DNA of 64,000 nucleotides from Trueperella bonasi (GCF_030811535.1 NZ_JAUSQX010000001.1:1-64000), one strand, 5' to 3'. Positions 29,416-40,029 are shown, numbered from the stretch's first letter. The notes: generated by a model from the letters alone, not told the origin. Numbers and translations: made by a program.

Positions 29416-29814
29416 ATGAGCACTCGGGCAAGGATCGTTTGTGAAGATGGAAGAATTTTCACCGGCGAATCTTTCGGCGCGCGCGGTACGATCACGGGCC
29501 ACCTTATCGTCGAAACGAGTGCCACAGCTTACGAGCAGTCTCTGGTTGACCGGACAAACGACGGCGCAATTGCACTGTTGGCGACGCCCCATGTGGGAAA
29601 TACCGGCATGAACTTAGAACGAACGGGATTGCGCGTTGCGGGCATCATTGCGCGCGACCCGGTTCCGCGTTCGTCCTCAATTCACGCACACACCGAGCTT
29701 GAGGCGCAGATGGTTAAGGACGGCGTCGTAGGCATTCGGGACGTCGATACTCGGGCGTTGATTCGGCACGCACGCGGCCAGAAGCTGACTGTCACGATCG
29801 AAAGCGAGTTGTAA
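29416..29814 (+). CDS. carA: CarA N-terminal domain only (carbamoyl-phosphate synthase small subunit lacking the glutaminase)
   Basis: 132 aa, against about 370-390 for a complete CarA. It covers the small-subunit N-terminal domain: [34 protein letters not shown] and [18 protein letters not shown]. It stops where the linker to the class I amidotransferase domain would begin. No nucleophile Cys motif (GxCLGxQ) or HPE triad exists in any frame, because carB starts at the stop codon (TAATG). The usual NTGMTGYQE is changed to [10 protein letters not shown]. It may still bind CarB as a structural piece, leaving an ammonia-dependent enzyme, or be a remnant. Upstream GGAAGGAG is a good ribosome-binding site. 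Confidence 0.85.
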   Translation: MSTRARIVCEDGRIFTGESFGARGTITGHLIVETSATAYEQSLVDRTNDGAIALLATPHVGNTGMNLERTGLRVAGIIARDPVPRSSSIHAHTELEAQMVKDGVVGIRDVDTRALIRHARGQKLTVTIESEL

Positions 29815-32800
29815 TGCCGCGTAGAACTGACATTGAATCCGTACTCGTTATTGGTTCGGGCCCGATAGTTATTGGCCAGGCCTGCGAATTTGACTATTCG
29901 GGTACCCAGGCGTGCCGTGTGCTCAAAGAAGAAGGCTTCCGCGTCATTCTCGTTAATTCGAACCCTGCGACCATCATGACCGATCCCGATCTGGCTGATG
30001 CAACATACGTCGAGCCCATCACGCCGGAGGTGGTGACCAGCATAATTGAACGTGAGCGACCTAATGCTGTGCTCGCCACCCTAGGCGGGCAAACCGCGTT
30101 AAACACCGCCATGGTTCTTGCCGAGAATGGCACATTCGATAAGTACGAGGTCGAATTGCTTGGAGCGGATGCGGATGCTATCCGCAGGGGAGAGGACCGC
30201 CAAGCCTTCAAGGAAGTCGTGGAGGCGTGCGGGGGAGAGTCAGCAAGGTCGCATATCGCACATAGCCTCAAGGAATGCTTGCAGGCTGCCGACGATCTTG
30301 GATACCCGCTCGTCGTCAGGCCTTCGTTCACGATGGGTGGGCTTGGCTCGGGACTCGCGCACAACGCCGAAGAGCTGACGCGTATAGTTGGGGGAGGGTT
30401 GCACCATTCTCATACCGCCGAGGTACTTCTCGAAGAGTCAATACTTGGCTGGAAAGAAATCGAGCTTGAAGTTATTCGCGATGCCAACGATACAGCCATT
30501 TGTGTATGCGCGATCGAAAATTTTGATCCGGTAGGAGTACATACCGGTGACTCGATCACGATGGCCCCAGCACTCACGTTGACAGACGAAGAATTCCGAG
30601 CAATTCGCGAACTGGGAATTGAGATTGTCCGGGAGGTCGGACTTGCCGCTGGTGGATGCAATATTCAGATGGCAATCGAACCTGGAACAAGCCGCGTCGT
30701 CGTTATTGAAATGAATCCGCGCGTGTCGCGTTCTTCTGCTCTAGCTTCTAAGGCTACGGGAGTGCCGATCGCAAAGGTGACAACCAAGCTCGCAGTGGGC
30801 TACACCCTTGACGAGATCACCAATGACATGACTGGGCAGCCGCTGTCCGTATCCGATCCCGTCATTGATTATGTGGCCGTCAAGGTTCCGCGGTTTACCT
30901 TCGAAAAGTTTCCTGCCGCAGACGATACTTTGACGACGACGATGAAGTCGGTTGGCGAAGCCATGGGTCTTGGCAGGAATTTCACCGAGGCGTTGCAGAA
31001 GGCCATGCGATCGATCGACAAAAAGGGATCGACGTTTCATTGGGACGGCACGCCCGACGTCGAAGCGCTACTTTCGTCGATAGCGCGGCCGACTCAAGAT
31101 AGGATTATCGAGGTCCAACAGGCGCTTTGCGGCGGCGCGAGCGTTGAACAGATCCATAAGATCACCGCGATTGATCGGCTGTTCTTGGACCAGATCGCAC
31201 TCATTAACGATGTTGCACACGAAATTGCGTCCGCCAAAGCGCTTAGCAAAGAAGTTTTAGCTCAAGCCAAGCGTCATGGCTTTTCAGATCAGCAAATCGG
31301 CCAATTGCGGGGTATTGGTGAAGCCGCAGTGCGTGAGGTGAGGTGGGCTTATAGCCTACACCCGGTATATAAAAAGGTGGATACGTGCGCGGGCGAGTAT
31401 GAATCCAAAATTCCGTACATGTACTCGAGTTACGATCACGAAACGGAGGTAATCCCGCGTGATAAACCTGCCGTGATGATCTTGGGGTCTGGCCCCAATC
31501 GGATTGGGCAGGGGCTTGAGTTTGACTATTCGTGCGTCCAAGCAACGTTTGCATTGCGTAACGAATACGAAACAATCATGGTGAATTGTAATCCGGAGAC
31601 CGTATCTACCGATTTCGATATCTCTGACCGGCTTTACTTTGAACCGCTCACGCTTGAGGATGTGCTTGAGATATATCGGGCGGAGTGCCAAGCTGGCCCG
31701 ATCGCAGGCGTTATCGTTCAACTCGGTGGGCAAACCCCGCTATCTCTAGCGCGTGATTTAGAAGACGCCGGGCTGCCAATCGTCGGAACATCGCCACGAG
31801 CAATCGACCTTGCGGAAGACCGTGCTCTTTTTGGTGCGCTACTCGAAAACTCTGGCTTAATTGCCCCCGAATTTGGCACGGCAATGAATGATTCACAGGC
31901 GCTCGACGTCGCTGAGGGTATTGGGTATCCAGTTCTGGTTCGCCCGTCTTATGTGCTCGGCGGACGAGGCATGCAAATCGTGTATTCGCGAGAAGAAATG
32001 CAGGATTATCTTGATCGCCGCGAGTCGGAAAAGACAGATGCTACACGAATAGCATCCCCGCTACTAATTGATCGCTTCCTTGACGACGCTGTCGAAATAG
32101 ACGTGGACGCGCTATACGACGGCCACGAGCTATTTCTCGGGGGAGTTATGCAGCACATTGAGGAGGCCGGCATCCATTCGGGAGACTCCGCCTGCGTGCT
32201 TCCGCCGCTGACTATCTCACAATCGATGATCGCAAAGATATATGCGGCGACCGAGGCGATTGCTCGCGGTATTGGCGTGGTTGGCTTGCTCAACATCCAG
32301 TATGCGATCAGATCGGGAATTCTGTACGTAATCGAGGCTAATCCACGTGCGTCACGCACCGTGCCGTTCGTTTCAAAAGCAGCCGGGGTGGCGTTAGCTC
32401 CGGCCGCAACGCGCATCATGATGGGGCAAACCATCGCTGAGCTCAAAGATGTAGGTGCCCTGCCCGAGCAAGACGCACGATTTTTGGATCAAGACGGGCC
32501 TGTCTCGGTGAAGGAGGCGGTCTTACCTTTCAAACGCTTCGTAACGCGCAGCGGCCAGGTTGTGGACACTGTTCTTGGCCCAGAAATGCGGTCTACCGGA
32601 GAGGTGATGGGGATTGATTCCACTTTCCCCTTGGCTTTTGCAAAGTCGCAGTCTGGTGCCTACGGAGGGTTGCCTACTCAAGGCAGTGTCTTCATTTCAG
32701 TCTCGGATGCCGATAAGGCTGGAATGATCTTTCCCGTCTCTCAGCTAGTGGACATGGGCTTTAAGATTTATGCTACAGCGGGCACGGCGCGCGTACTTGG

Positions 32801-33083
32801 ACGATATGGAATTGACTCCACGCCCGTGGATAAAATTTCAGAAAATCACGAGCATAATGTTGTTTCCCTGATAACTTCGGGAAACATCGACATCGTCGTT
32901 AATACGCCCAACAGTAAAGGTAGTAGAGCAGATGGATATGCGATTCGTGCGGCGACCACCGCAGCGGATCTACCGATAATGACGACGATCGCGGAGTTCG
33001 CCGCTGCTGTCCAAGCAATTAAGGATCAACGTGACCAAGATTTCAGCGTAAAAACTCTTCAGGAACACAATCTCCAAATATGA
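29814..33083 (+). CDS. carB: Carbamoyl-phosphate synthase large subunit
   Basis: 1089 aa, full length. Two homologous ATP-grasp halves each begin with the carbamoyl-phosphate-synthase signature ([19 protein letters not shown] and [18 protein letters not shown]). They are separated by an oligomerisation domain and followed by a complete C-terminal methylglyoxal-synthase-like allosteric domain ([12 protein letters not shown] onward). It makes carbamoyl phosphate from bicarbonate, ATP and ammonia for arginine and pyrimidines. No frameshift or internal stop is seen, so it appears to be under selection although its partner lacks the glutaminase. pyrF, often next, is absent. Confidence 0.96.
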   Translation: MPRRTDIESVLVIGSGPIVIGQACEFDYSGTQACRVLKEEGFRVILVNSNPATIMTDPDLADATYVEPITPEVVTSIIERERPNAVLATLGGQTALNTAMVLAENGTFDKYEVELLGADADAIRRGEDRQAFKEVVEACGGESARSHIAHSLKECLQAADDLGYPLVVRPSFTMGGLGSGLAHNAEELTRIVGGGLHHSHTAEVLLEESILGWKEIELEVIRDANDTAICVCAIENFDPVGVHTGDSITMAPALTLTDEEFRAIRELGIEIVREVGLAAGGCNIQMAIEPGTSRVVVIEMNPRVSRSSALASKATGVPIAKVTTKLAVGYTLDEITNDMTGQPLSVSDPVIDYVAVKVPRFTFEKFPAADDTLTTTMKSVGEAMGLGRNFTEALQKAMRSIDKKGSTFHWDGTPDVEALLSSIARPTQDRIIEVQQALCGGASVEQIHKITAIDRLFLDQIALINDVAHEIASAKALSKEVLAQAKRHGFSDQQIGQLRGIGEAAVREVRWAYSLHPVYKKVDTCAGEYESKIPYMYSSYDHETEVIPRDKPAVMILGSGPNRIGQGLEFDYSCVQATFALRNEYETIMVNCNPETVSTDFDISDRLYFEPLTLEDVLEIYRAECQAGPIAGVIVQLGGQTPLSLARDLEDAGLPIVGTSPRAIDLAEDRALFGALLENSGLIAPEFGTAMNDSQALDVAEGIGYPVLVRPSYVLGGRGMQIVYSREEMQDYLDRRESEKTDATRIASPLLIDRFLDDAVEIDVDALYDGHELFLGGVMQHIEEAGIHSGDSACVLPPLTISQSMIAKIYAATEAIARGIGVVGLLNIQYAIRSGILYVIEANPRASRTVPFVSKAAGVALAPAATRIMMGQTIAELKDVGALPEQDARFLDQDGPVSVKEAVLPFKRFVTRSGQVVDTVLGPEMRSTGEVMGIDSTFPLAFAKSQSGAYGGLPTQGSVFISVSDADKAGMIFPVSQLVDMGFKIYATAGTARVLGRYGIDSTPVDKISENHEHNVVSLITSGNIDIVVNTPNSKGSRADGYAIRAATTAADLPIMTTIAEFAAAVQAIKDQRDQDFSVKTLQEHNLQI

Positions 33084-33164
33084 AATCCGTTGCATCTAAC
33101 ATCCCGCGTGTCGCACGTTCGTGCACTTGCGTCGCTGTGACCAGTGTAAATATCGCTCCATAAT

Positions 33165-33178
33165 TTCTTCGCGAAGAA
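33165..33178. promoter_or_regulatory. Perfect 14-bp palindrome upstream of mihF
   Basis: TTCTTCGCGAAGAA lies about 78 bp before the mihF start in a 172-bp gap. It could be a regulator operator or chance. A possible -10 (TATATT) lies between it and the gene. Confidence 0.3.
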
Positions 33179-33255
33179 TCGGCATCTAACTGCGGAATTT
33201 CGCATGTTCGCACGCTATATTAGCGTCTAACAGAGTCGAGCCTGAGGAGAGCATT

Positions 33256-33567
33256 ATGGCTTTACCAACATTAACTCCACAAGAGCGCAAAGCCGCGCTA
33301 GAAAAAGCAGCTGCTGCGCGCAAGCAGCGCGCTGCGATCAAAGAAGATCTCAAAGAAGGGCGAAAAAAGTTATCCGAAGTTCTTGAACTTGCCAAGAACG
33401 ATCCTGTCATTGCCAAGCTCAAAGTTACGGCACTTTTGCAGTCAATGCCCGGGGTTGGTCCAGCTAAGAGCGCATCTATCATGGAAAAAGCGAAAATTTC
33501 GCCATCCCGCAGGATCGGTGGGCTTGGCAAACATCAAGCGCAGCGCCTGATTGATATTTTCGGCTAA
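33256..33567 (+). CDS. mihF: Actinobacterial integration host factor
   Basis: 103 aa, normal for mIHF/sIHF. A basic N-terminal helix (LEKAAAARKQRAAIKEDLKEG) is followed by a helix-two-turn-helix DNA-binding part with VTALLQSMPGVGPAKSASIM and a final GGLGKHQAQRLIDIFG. It is a nucleoid protein that bends DNA without sequence similarity to the enterobacterial IHF. The position just before gmk is the standard one. CCTGAGGAGAG gives a strong ribosome-binding site before the ATG. Confidence 0.96.
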   Translation: MALPTLTPQERKAALEKAAAARKQRAAIKEDLKEGRKKLSEVLELAKNDPVIAKLKVTALLQSMPGVGPAKSASIMEKAKISPSRRIGGLGKHQAQRLIDIFG

Positions 33568-33622
33568 TCTCGCTGCAATATGTTCGCTACGGTGCCGTTT
33601 GGCTAGCTGTCAATGATTCTGG

Positions 33623-33628
33623 CACGAT
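33623..33628 (+). promoter_or_regulatory. Candidate leaderless -10 box of gmk
   Basis: CACGAT ends 6 nt before the ATG at 33635. The match to TAnnnT is partial. Confidence 0.3.
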
Positions 33629-33634
33629 AGGGCC

Positions 33635-34189
33635 ATGGCAAAAGCTTTTGTGTTAACAGGTCCCACTGCCGTAGGCAAGGGCACGGTCATAGCTGAAATT
33701 GTTCGTTCACGGCCAGATATCTGGTTCTCTGTTTCTGCCACAACTCGCAAGCCGAGGCCTGGCGAGGTAGATGGAGTAAACTACTTTTTTCTTTCCGAGG
33801 AGAAATTCGATGAATTAGTACGTGGTGGCCAGATGCTTGAATGGGCCCTTGTCCACGGTTTAGCAAAATATGGCACGCCCAGGGAACCTGTTGAACAGGC
33901 CCTTTCGCAGGGGCACACCGTTCTGTTGGAAGTGGATCTGGCCGGAGCTCGGCAGATTCGTGAGTCCCTCCCACACGCGCAACAGATCTTTCTAGCCCCG
34001 CCTTCATGGGCTGATCTTGAAAGACGACTACACGGGCGTGGCACTGAAACTGAAGGGGAGCAAAAGCGCCGTCTAGAAACGGCAAAGGTCGAGATGGCCG
34101 CCGAATCTGAGTTCGATCACGTCGTCGTCAACGTGACAGTGGCACAAGCCACCGCGGATCTACTTAAGATCATTGACCAAACACAGTAG
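33635..34189 (+). CDS. gmk: Guanylate kinase
   Basis: 184 aa. P-loop GPTAVGKGTV, the guanylate-binding segment SVSATTRKPRPGEVDGVNYF and the GMP-contact VLLEVDLAGARQI are all present. It phosphorylates GMP/dGMP to the diphosphate. It heads the run gmk-rpoZ-coaBC-metK-priA-fmt-rsmB-rpe, a conserved actinobacterial order. Confidence 0.96.
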   Translation: MAKAFVLTGPTAVGKGTVIAEIVRSRPDIWFSVSATTRKPRPGEVDGVNYFFLSEEKFDELVRGGQMLEWALVHGLAKYGTPREPVEQALSQGHTVLLEVDLAGARQIRESLPHAQQIFLAPPSWADLERRLHGRGTETEGEQKRRLETAKVEMAAESEFDHVVVNVTVAQATADLLKIIDQTQ

Positions 34190-34241
34190 GATTAAAGGCT
34201 GATGCCTGGGCTATCCGAGGCGACATCGTGGAGAGGGAAAA

Positions 34242-34508
34242 ATGTTCGGAACAACTCCAAATCCAGAGGGGATTACATCACCAGCGATCGATGAATTGCT
34301 GGAAAAGGTTGATTCCAAGTACACGCTGGCCGTATTCAGTGCAGCGCGTGCTCGCCAGATTAATTCGTATCGTCAAGAGATGAAGTCGGGCGACCAAAAT
34401 ATCACCAATATTGGCCCACTGGTACCTGCAACTCCCGAGGATAAGCCGCTGTCGGTAGCACTCGAAGAGATTGCTGAAGACAAGCTCTCGATGTCCCTTG
34501 AAGACTAA
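34242..34508 (+). CDS. rpoZ: RNA polymerase omega subunit
   Basis: 88 aa with the omega core: [19 protein letters not shown], then [14 protein letters not shown], and a C-terminal [14 protein letters not shown]. It helps fold and assemble the beta' subunit. It has a clear GAGAGGG ribosome-binding site, lies 52 bp after gmk and has normal length for actinobacteria. Confidence 0.93.
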   Translation: MFGTTPNPEGITSPAIDELLEKVDSKYTLAVFSAARARQINSYRQEMKSGDQNITNIGPLVPATPEDKPLSVALEEIAEDKLSMSLED

Positions 34509-34557
34509 CTCCTCGGTGATCTCCCAAGCGGGAGACGACCGAGTTTCTGAAAATCCG

Positions 34558-35772
34558 ATGCCGCGCGTACTTTTGGGAGTCACGGGCGGCATCGCCGCCT
34601 ACAAGGTACCTGCGGTTATCCGCGGTTTGCGTGCACGTGGGATCGACGTCGTCGTCGTTCCTACACCCGAAGCACTAAAGTTCGTTGGAAAAACGACGTG
34701 GGAAGCGATCTCGGGACACCCGGTTCATGTGCATACCACCGAGGGGGCCGAGGAGGTCGTTCACGTACGTACCGGCCAAGATGTTGATCTGGTGCTGATT
34801 GCTCCTGCTACGGCGAACACGATAGCTAAAGTGGCAGCAGGCATTGCTGACAACCTGTTGACGGCCTCGGTGTTGATGGCAACTGGGCCAGTCCTCATGG
34901 CCCCGGCGATGCACACCGAAATGTGGAATAACGCGGCGACGCAAGCAAATGTCGATACGTTGGGTGAGCGCGGTGTCGAATTTATTGGCCCTGAATCGGG
35001 TCAATTGACGGGCACCGATAGCGGATTGGGCCGGATGAGCGAGCCTGAAGCTATTGTTGAGGCCGTCCTGCGCCGGCTGGCTAACGATCGTGTGGGTGCT
35101 TCGGATCTGGCCGGAACTCGGATGGTGATCAGTGCCGGTGGCACCCGTGAACCGATTGATCCAGTACGTTATATTGCCAATCGATCAACCGGGCGAATGG
35201 GCATCGCACTGGCCAATGAAGCCGCCCGGCGGGGCGCGGAGGTCCATCTTGTCGCGGCTAACATTGACGATTCCGTTATGTCCCTTTTAGCGCAAGATGT
35301 TCATATAATCCCGGTTATTACCGTGCTCGAGCTCCAAGACGTTATGGAAGAGATGTCTGGCAAAGCGGACGTCCTTGTGATGAGTGCAGCGGTATCCGAT
35401 TTTCGAGTAGACGCGAGCGCGCAGAATAAAATTAAACGTGGCGCAGATCTCACACTGAAACTCATTGAAAATCCGGACATCTTGGCCGGGTTGGCACGCG
35501 CTAGACGCAGCAAGCAAACTATCGTCGGATTTGCTGCCGAGACAGGTGATGAGACGGCTGACTATCTCGAACACGGCCGACAAAAGGCCCGCCGCAAAGG
35601 AGCCGATCTCTTGGTGATTAACCAGGTGGGCGCACAATCCGGCTTTGGTAATGTTGACACGGCTGTAACGATTGTCGACGGCGCTGGCTCGACGCTAGCT
35701 GAAACTACAGGAAGCAAGGCCGACGTGGCCGTTGCAATCATCGACGCGATCAAGGAATTTAGGACTAGTTAA
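34558..35772 (+). CDS. coaBC: Bifunctional phosphopantothenoylcysteine decarboxylase / phosphopantothenate-cysteine ligase
   Basis: 404 aa. The N-terminal flavoprotein CoaC domain contains GVTGGIAAYK, APATANTIAK and APAMHTEMWNN. The CoaB ligase domain begins near residue 195 with VISAGGTREPIDPVRYIANRS. The His in PAMH replaces the Asn of the enterobacterial motif, which is normal in actinobacteria. It performs two steps of coenzyme A synthesis and needs FMN. The ATG at 34558 gives the canonical MPRVLLGVTGG; an upstream TTG in the same frame would run through rpoZ. metK follows with no gap. Confidence 0.95.
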   Translation: MPRVLLGVTGGIAAYKVPAVIRGLRARGIDVVVVPTPEALKFVGKTTWEAISGHPVHVHTTEGAEEVVHVRTGQDVDLVLIAPATANTIAKVAAGIADNLLTASVLMATGPVLMAPAMHTEMWNNAATQANVDTLGERGVEFIGPESGQLTGTDSGLGRMSEPEAIVEAVLRRLANDRVGASDLAGTRMVISAGGTREPIDPVRYIANRSTGRMGIALANEAARRGAEVHLVAANIDDSVMSLLAQDVHIIPVITVLELQDVMEEMSGKADVLVMSAAVSDFRVDASAQNKIKRGADLTLKLIENPDILAGLARARRSKQTIVGFAAETGDETADYLEHGRQKARRKGADLLVINQVGAQSGFGNVDTAVTIVDGAGSTLAETTGSKADVAVAIIDAIKEFRTS

Positions 35773-36960
35773 GTGACACTTCAGCCTTTCACCTCCGAGT
35801 CTGTAACTGAGGGACATCCCGATAAGGTTGCCGACCGTATTTCTGACTCAATTCTCGATGCAATGCTGGAACAGGATCCGAAAGCTCGCGTAGCGATCGA
35901 ATCTCTTGTGACCACCGGGCTCGTTTTCGTGACCGGCGAGGTTACGACAAGCGCGTACGTCGAAATTCCAGAAGTTATTCGGGAAGCCGTCAAGGATATC
36001 GGTTATACCTCTTCACAGATTGGTTTTGATGCTGATTCTTGCGGGATCATGGTGGCCATCGACCAGCAGTCTCCCGATATCGCCGGGGGAGTCAACGAAT
36101 CTTATGAGGCTCGCACCGCCTCCGAAGTAGACGCTTACGATCTGCAAGGCGCGGGCGATCAAGGCATCATGTTTGGGTATGCAACCAACGAGACTACCGA
36201 CCTGATGCCGCTACCAATCCATCTATCGCATCGCCTTGCCGAGCGTCTTACGCACGTGCGTAAATCCGGAATTGTTCCGGGGCTTCGACCCGATGGAAAA
36301 ACTCAGGTGACGATCGACTACGGTGAGAGCGGTCCAGTTGGCGTTAACACGGTTATCGTTTCGACCCAGCATGACGACGACGTGAGTGCGGCTTGGTTGG
36401 AGCGTGCAATTCGCGAGCACGTGATTGATCCCGTGCTAGCTAAGGAAACCGACCTGAATTGCGCCGATCTGTCTGTTTTAGTTAATCCATCAGGACGTTT
36501 TATTCTCGGTGGCCCGCGTGCCGATGCTGGCTTGACCGGACGAAAGATCATTGTAGATACCTATGGAGGTATGGCTCGCCACGGCGGTGGCGCGTTTTCG
36601 GGTAAAGACCCTTCAAAGGTGGATAGGTCAGCCGCCTATGCTGCCCGTTGGGTTGCAAAGAACGTCGTCGCCGCCGGTTTGGCTGATCGGTGCGAAGTTC
36701 AACTGGCGTATGCGATCGGTAAGGCTCAACCGGTCTCCATTCGGCTTGACACCTTTGGAACCGAAAAACACGAACTCGCGGCTCTTGAGTCAGCTGTGGA
36801 TAAAGTTTTTGACTTGCGGCCGGCAGCGATAATTTCCGAGCTTGACCTGCTTCGTCCTATCTATTCGGCCACGTCCGCCTACGGTCACTTTGGCCGTACA
36901 GACGAGGATTTCACCTGGGAACGCACTAACAAGGTCGAGGACCTGCGAGCAATGGTCTAG
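35773..36960 (+). CDS. metK: S-adenosylmethionine synthetase
   Basis: 395 aa. Signatures are [20 protein letters not shown] at the N-terminus, [12 protein letters not shown] (ATP site) and [19 protein letters not shown]. It makes S-adenosylmethionine from methionine and ATP. The GTG start is immediately after the coaBC stop, which indicates translational coupling. The C-terminal HFGR motif appears as [14 protein letters not shown]. Confidence 0.97.
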   Translation: MTLQPFTSESVTEGHPDKVADRISDSILDAMLEQDPKARVAIESLVTTGLVFVTGEVTTSAYVEIPEVIREAVKDIGYTSSQIGFDADSCGIMVAIDQQSPDIAGGVNESYEARTASEVDAYDLQGAGDQGIMFGYATNETTDLMPLPIHLSHRLAERLTHVRKSGIVPGLRPDGKTQVTIDYGESGPVGVNTVIVSTQHDDDVSAAWLERAIREHVIDPVLAKETDLNCADLSVLVNPSGRFILGGPRADAGLTGRKIIVDTYGGMARHGGGAFSGKDPSKVDRSAAYAARWVAKNVVAAGLADRCEVQLAYAIGKAQPVSIRLDTFGTEKHELAALESAVDKVFDLRPAAIISELDLLRPIYSATSAYGHFGRTDEDFTWERTNKVEDLRAMV

Positions 36961-36991
36961 GCGTGACCCTCACTCGTGATTGAATACGTGC

Positions 36992-39070
36992 ATGAGTGAA
37001 AGCGATGGGCTGTTTAATCTGCCGGATTACGGATTCCAGGAGGAACTACTCTCCTTGGATCCTGTAGCGCGCGATATAGAATCCGGCGTTGAGCTTCCAG
37101 TAGCTCGAGTTCTGCCAGATATCCCGCAACCTCATATGGACAGGTTCTTCGACTACGAAATTCCACAAAAAATGGCTAACGCTGAGGTTGGTGCGCGCGT
37201 GGTGGTGGACATCGGTTCGCGTAGAGTCGACGGCTTCATAGTTGAGCGCTCCACGTCCACTAACTATCACAGGCTTCGGCCCATTCACAGACTCGTCTCT
37301 TCGATAGGTGTGCTAACACCCGAGGTGCTTCAGTTGTGCAGATCTGTAGCCAGCCGGCAGGCCAGTCCCGTTTCAACGGCCGTGCGCCTGGCGGTTCCGC
37401 AGCGCCACGCACGGGCCGAAAAAGAATTTCTTAAATTGCCGAAAAGTACGGCACATCCGATCGTCAATCAGCCAGATAGTGCGTGGAATAGGTACATTGG
37501 GGGAGCGGAATTCGTCTCTCAGTATGCCTCCGGAAAGCGGCCAAGTGCTGCTGTTCAGCTCCTAGCCGGCGATAGGTTGCAAGATCTGCTGCCATTTTTG
37601 GTCACTACGGTTCGGCATGCCGAGCAGAGTATTATCGTGGTCTTACCAACGTCTGCGCGGGCCCGGAAGCTTCAGAGTTTGCTGGAAGCCAGCGTCGGCG
37701 AGCCCGTGGCCCTGATGGTCTCCGAAGATGATCACGCGACACGGTATCTAACATTTCTTGAGGTACTCGCGGGCCGAATTCGGATTGTGGTTGGAACCCG
37801 TTCGGCGGTTTGGGCGCCCGTGAAAAATCCCGGCCTCTTGGTGATTATTGATGATCAGCATTCAGCTTTTGCCGAGCCGCGTGCTCCCTATATACATGCG
37901 CGCGAAGTTCTCACCATTCGCGCGCACCAAACGGGTGCCGGATTCCTTGCCTTTAACTACGGCCCCTCCGCCCATGTGGGGCAGTTGACGAGAGCCGGTT
38001 TTACCAGATGGATCACGCCCGCAGCGAGCGAGCTTCGCAACGGGGTTGCGCAGACTCTGTCTGTCAATGATTTTCGTGCGGAAGGCGTCGATTTGGCGCG
38101 GATGCCATCACCTGTTTTCAAGGTCACGCGATCGGGTCTCGAGCGCGGCCCCGTGCTGTTCGTGGTTCCGCAGGCAGGATATGTTCCATTGCTTGCCTGC
38201 CAAAATTGCAGGGAGATCGCAAGGTGCGTGCAGTGCACGGCCACTCTGGCCATAACACAACCTGATTCGCCCCCGGTTTGCACACGCTGTTCCCTCGTCC
38301 ATAGAAATTTTAGCTGCAGTCAATGTCGCGGCACTCGTCTACGTGCCATTCGCATAGGCTCGCAGCGCACCGCACAGGAGATTGGCCGCGCATTCAGAGG
38401 CGAAACTCTTCACATCGCCGGCGTGGGGCAGGCCCGGTCGACGCTCGATGATTCACGCCGGATAGTAGTTTCCACTCCCGGCGTCATTCCCACTGTTGAA
38501 GGTGGCTACGCGTCCGGCATCATTCTCGATGCCGGTTACCTGCTGCGATCGTCTCGGCTTGAAGCCGAAGTGTATTTCCTTCGCACCATCGCCCATACCG
38601 CTGGGCACATTAGAGCCAGAGCAAATGGTGGAAAGTTGCTTGTCGTCGGTGACGTTCCAGGTGAGCTTATCGCTCCCATCCAGTCTTGGAATTTTGCAGA
38701 TTGGGTAGATAACTTACTCGAAGACCGTTGCAATATCGGCTTGCCACCAACTGCTGTGTGGGTGGAAATCAAAGGTCCCGAATCTTCCCTTCGCGAGTTT
38801 CTCGGAGTCCTGCGCACTTCCGCGCACGAACATGGCTTCGAAGCTACTGAAGATTCCGTCGATGCACTATTCCTTGGTGGGGCCCATGATGTGATTCCAG
38901 GCATGGCTGTACTGGGGCCAAATCCGGCTGGTGAACAAGTGGTTGCCTACGTGCGTTTTGCTGAAAAAGACCGGCAGGAAAAAACTGCGCTTATCTATAG
39001 CGCCTATCGCGCCGCCTCGGCCCACCGCATAGCTGTGGGCCTGCGAATCGTGGTTGATCCACCACTGTAG
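36992..39070 (+). CDS. priA: PriA-like primosomal protein N' without helicase motifs
   Basis: About 692 aa. The N-terminal DNA-binding domain starts near ARVLPDIPQPHMDRFFDYEI. The central helicase-like region lacks Walker A and shows VIIDDQHSAF where DEAH would be. Zinc-finger cysteines follow (CQNC, CVQC, CTRC, CSQC, about residues 400-450). Actinobacterial PriA is known to lack detectable ATPase motifs, so it is probably a structural loader for replication restart. The start is the ATG at 36992 or the TTG at 36980; neither is decisive. Confidence 0.9.
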   Translation: MSESDGLFNLPDYGFQEELLSLDPVARDIESGVELPVARVLPDIPQPHMDRFFDYEIPQKMANAEVGARVVVDIGSRRVDGFIVERSTSTNYHRLRPIHRLVSSIGVLTPEVLQLCRSVASRQASPVSTAVRLAVPQRHARAEKEFLKLPKSTAHPIVNQPDSAWNRYIGGAEFVSQYASGKRPSAAVQLLAGDRLQDLLPFLVTTVRHAEQSIIVVLPTSARARKLQSLLEASVGEPVALMVSEDDHATRYLTFLEVLAGRIRIVVGTRSAVWAPVKNPGLLVIIDDQHSAFAEPRAPYIHAREVLTIRAHQTGAGFLAFNYGPSAHVGQLTRAGFTRWITPAASELRNGVAQTLSVNDFRAEGVDLARMPSPVFKVTRSGLERGPVLFVVPQAGYVPLLACQNCREIARCVQCTATLAITQPDSPPVCTRCSLVHRNFSCSQCRGTRLRAIRIGSQRTAQEIGRAFRGETLHIAGVGQARSTLDDSRRIVVSTPGVIPTVEGGYASGIILDAGYLLRSSRLEAEVYFLRTIAHTAGHIRARANGGKLLVVGDVPGELIAPIQSWNFADWVDNLLEDRCNIGLPPTAVWVEIKGPESSLREFLGVLRTSAHEHGFEATEDSVDALFLGGAHDVIPGMAVLGPNPAGEQVVAYVRFAEKDRQEKTALIYSAYRAASAHRIAVGLRIVVDPPL

Positions 39071-39093
39071 TTCTGAGGACCCGGCCAACCTTA

Positions 39094-39099
39094 TATGAT
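39094..39099 (+). promoter_or_regulatory. Candidate leaderless -10 box of fmt
   Basis: TATGAT, the commonest -10 sequence among these candidates, ends 6 nt before the GTG at 39106. Confidence 0.5.
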
Positions 39100-39105
39100 G
39101 GGTCA

Positions 39106-40029
39106 GTGCGTATTTTATTTGCTGGAACTCCAAATGTCGCTGTGCCCGCGCTAGAGGCCCTTGTCCGTGACCACAAAGTGGTCGGTGTTTTGACGAGGGC
39201 GCCCGCGCCGGTGGGGCGCAAGCGGGTGATCACCAAGAGCGCTATCCACGAGCGCGCACTCGCACTAGAAATACCGGTGATGACGCCGTCGTCGTTAAAA
39301 GACGCCGTAATTCAAGAAGAAATCGCTTCTTATGAGCCCGATGCTGTCGCCGTCGTGGCATACGGAATGCTGGTACCGAAAGAACTCCTCACCGTACCGA
39401 GATTCGGTTGGATCAATTTGCACTTTTCGTGTCTACCGCGTTGGCGCGGGGCAGCACCCGTTCAATATGCGATTGCGGCGGGGGATACCCAAACCGGTAC
39501 GGCTGTCTTTCAGATTCAGGAGGGGCTCGATACTGGGCCCGTCTTCGACATTGCGAAGCGAGAACTGACCGCGGCGGATACAGCCGGCGATCTACTTGAG
39601 GAGCTAGCCAAAAGCGGCGCAAAGCAGCTTTCGCGCGTGCTGAGCGCTATCGAAGTTGGCGAGGCGAAATCAATGCCACAGGAGGGTGAGCCAACTTTTG
39701 CTCCCCGTCTCACGTCAAAAGATGCACGAATGATCTGGTCCCAACCAGCCGAACAGATTTCCGCCCAAAGTCGCGGATGGTGGCCGGCACCTGGGGCGTG
39801 GACTGAACTGGGCACAACGCGTGTCAAACTTGGCCCGGTTGCCGCTACGAGCATCGACGGACTTGCACCCGGTGAGATTCGCGCCGGTGAATCAGTTCTC
39901 GTTGGAACGTCAACGACGGCCGTAGAACTCAGCAGCGTAGCGCAGGCAGGTAAGCCGTGGATGTGCGCGAGCGACTGGGCACGCGGGCTCGTTGACAAGG
40001 CTTTTGAGATAGGAGGTGGCGATGAATAA
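39106..40029 (+). CDS. fmt: Methionyl-tRNA formyltransferase
   Basis: 307 aa. It has the formyltransferase Rossmann domain with RILFAGTPNVAVPALEAL, the catalytic core LHFSCLPRWRGAAPVQYAI (Asn and His of the family within WINLHFS) and a C-terminal OB-like domain. It formylates initiator Met-tRNA. The GTG start is set by the canonical MRILFAGTP. Its end overlaps rsmB by 8 bp. Confidence 0.96.
   Translation: MRILFAGTPNVAVPALEALVRDHKVVGVLTRAPAPVGRKRVITKSAIHERALALEIPVMTPSSLKDAVIQEEIASYEPDAVAVVAYGMLVPKELLTVPRFGWINLHFSCLPRWRGAAPVQYAIAAGDTQTGTAVFQIQEGLDTGPVFDIAKRELTAADTAGDLLEELAKSGAKQLSRVLSAIEVGEAKSMPQEGEPTFAPRLTSKDARMIWSQPAEQISAQSRGWWPAPGAWTELGTTRVKLGPVAATSIDGLAPGEIRAGESVLVGTSTTAVELSSVAQAGKPWMCASDWARGLVDKAFEIGGGDE

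Noticed and set aside
34909-34930. Altered CoaC motif PAMH in place of PAMN
   Set aside because: The His form is normal in actinobacterial CoaBC.
36992-39070. PriA lacking Walker A and DEAH motifs
   Set aside because: This is the known state of actinobacterial PriA, so it is not a local loss.
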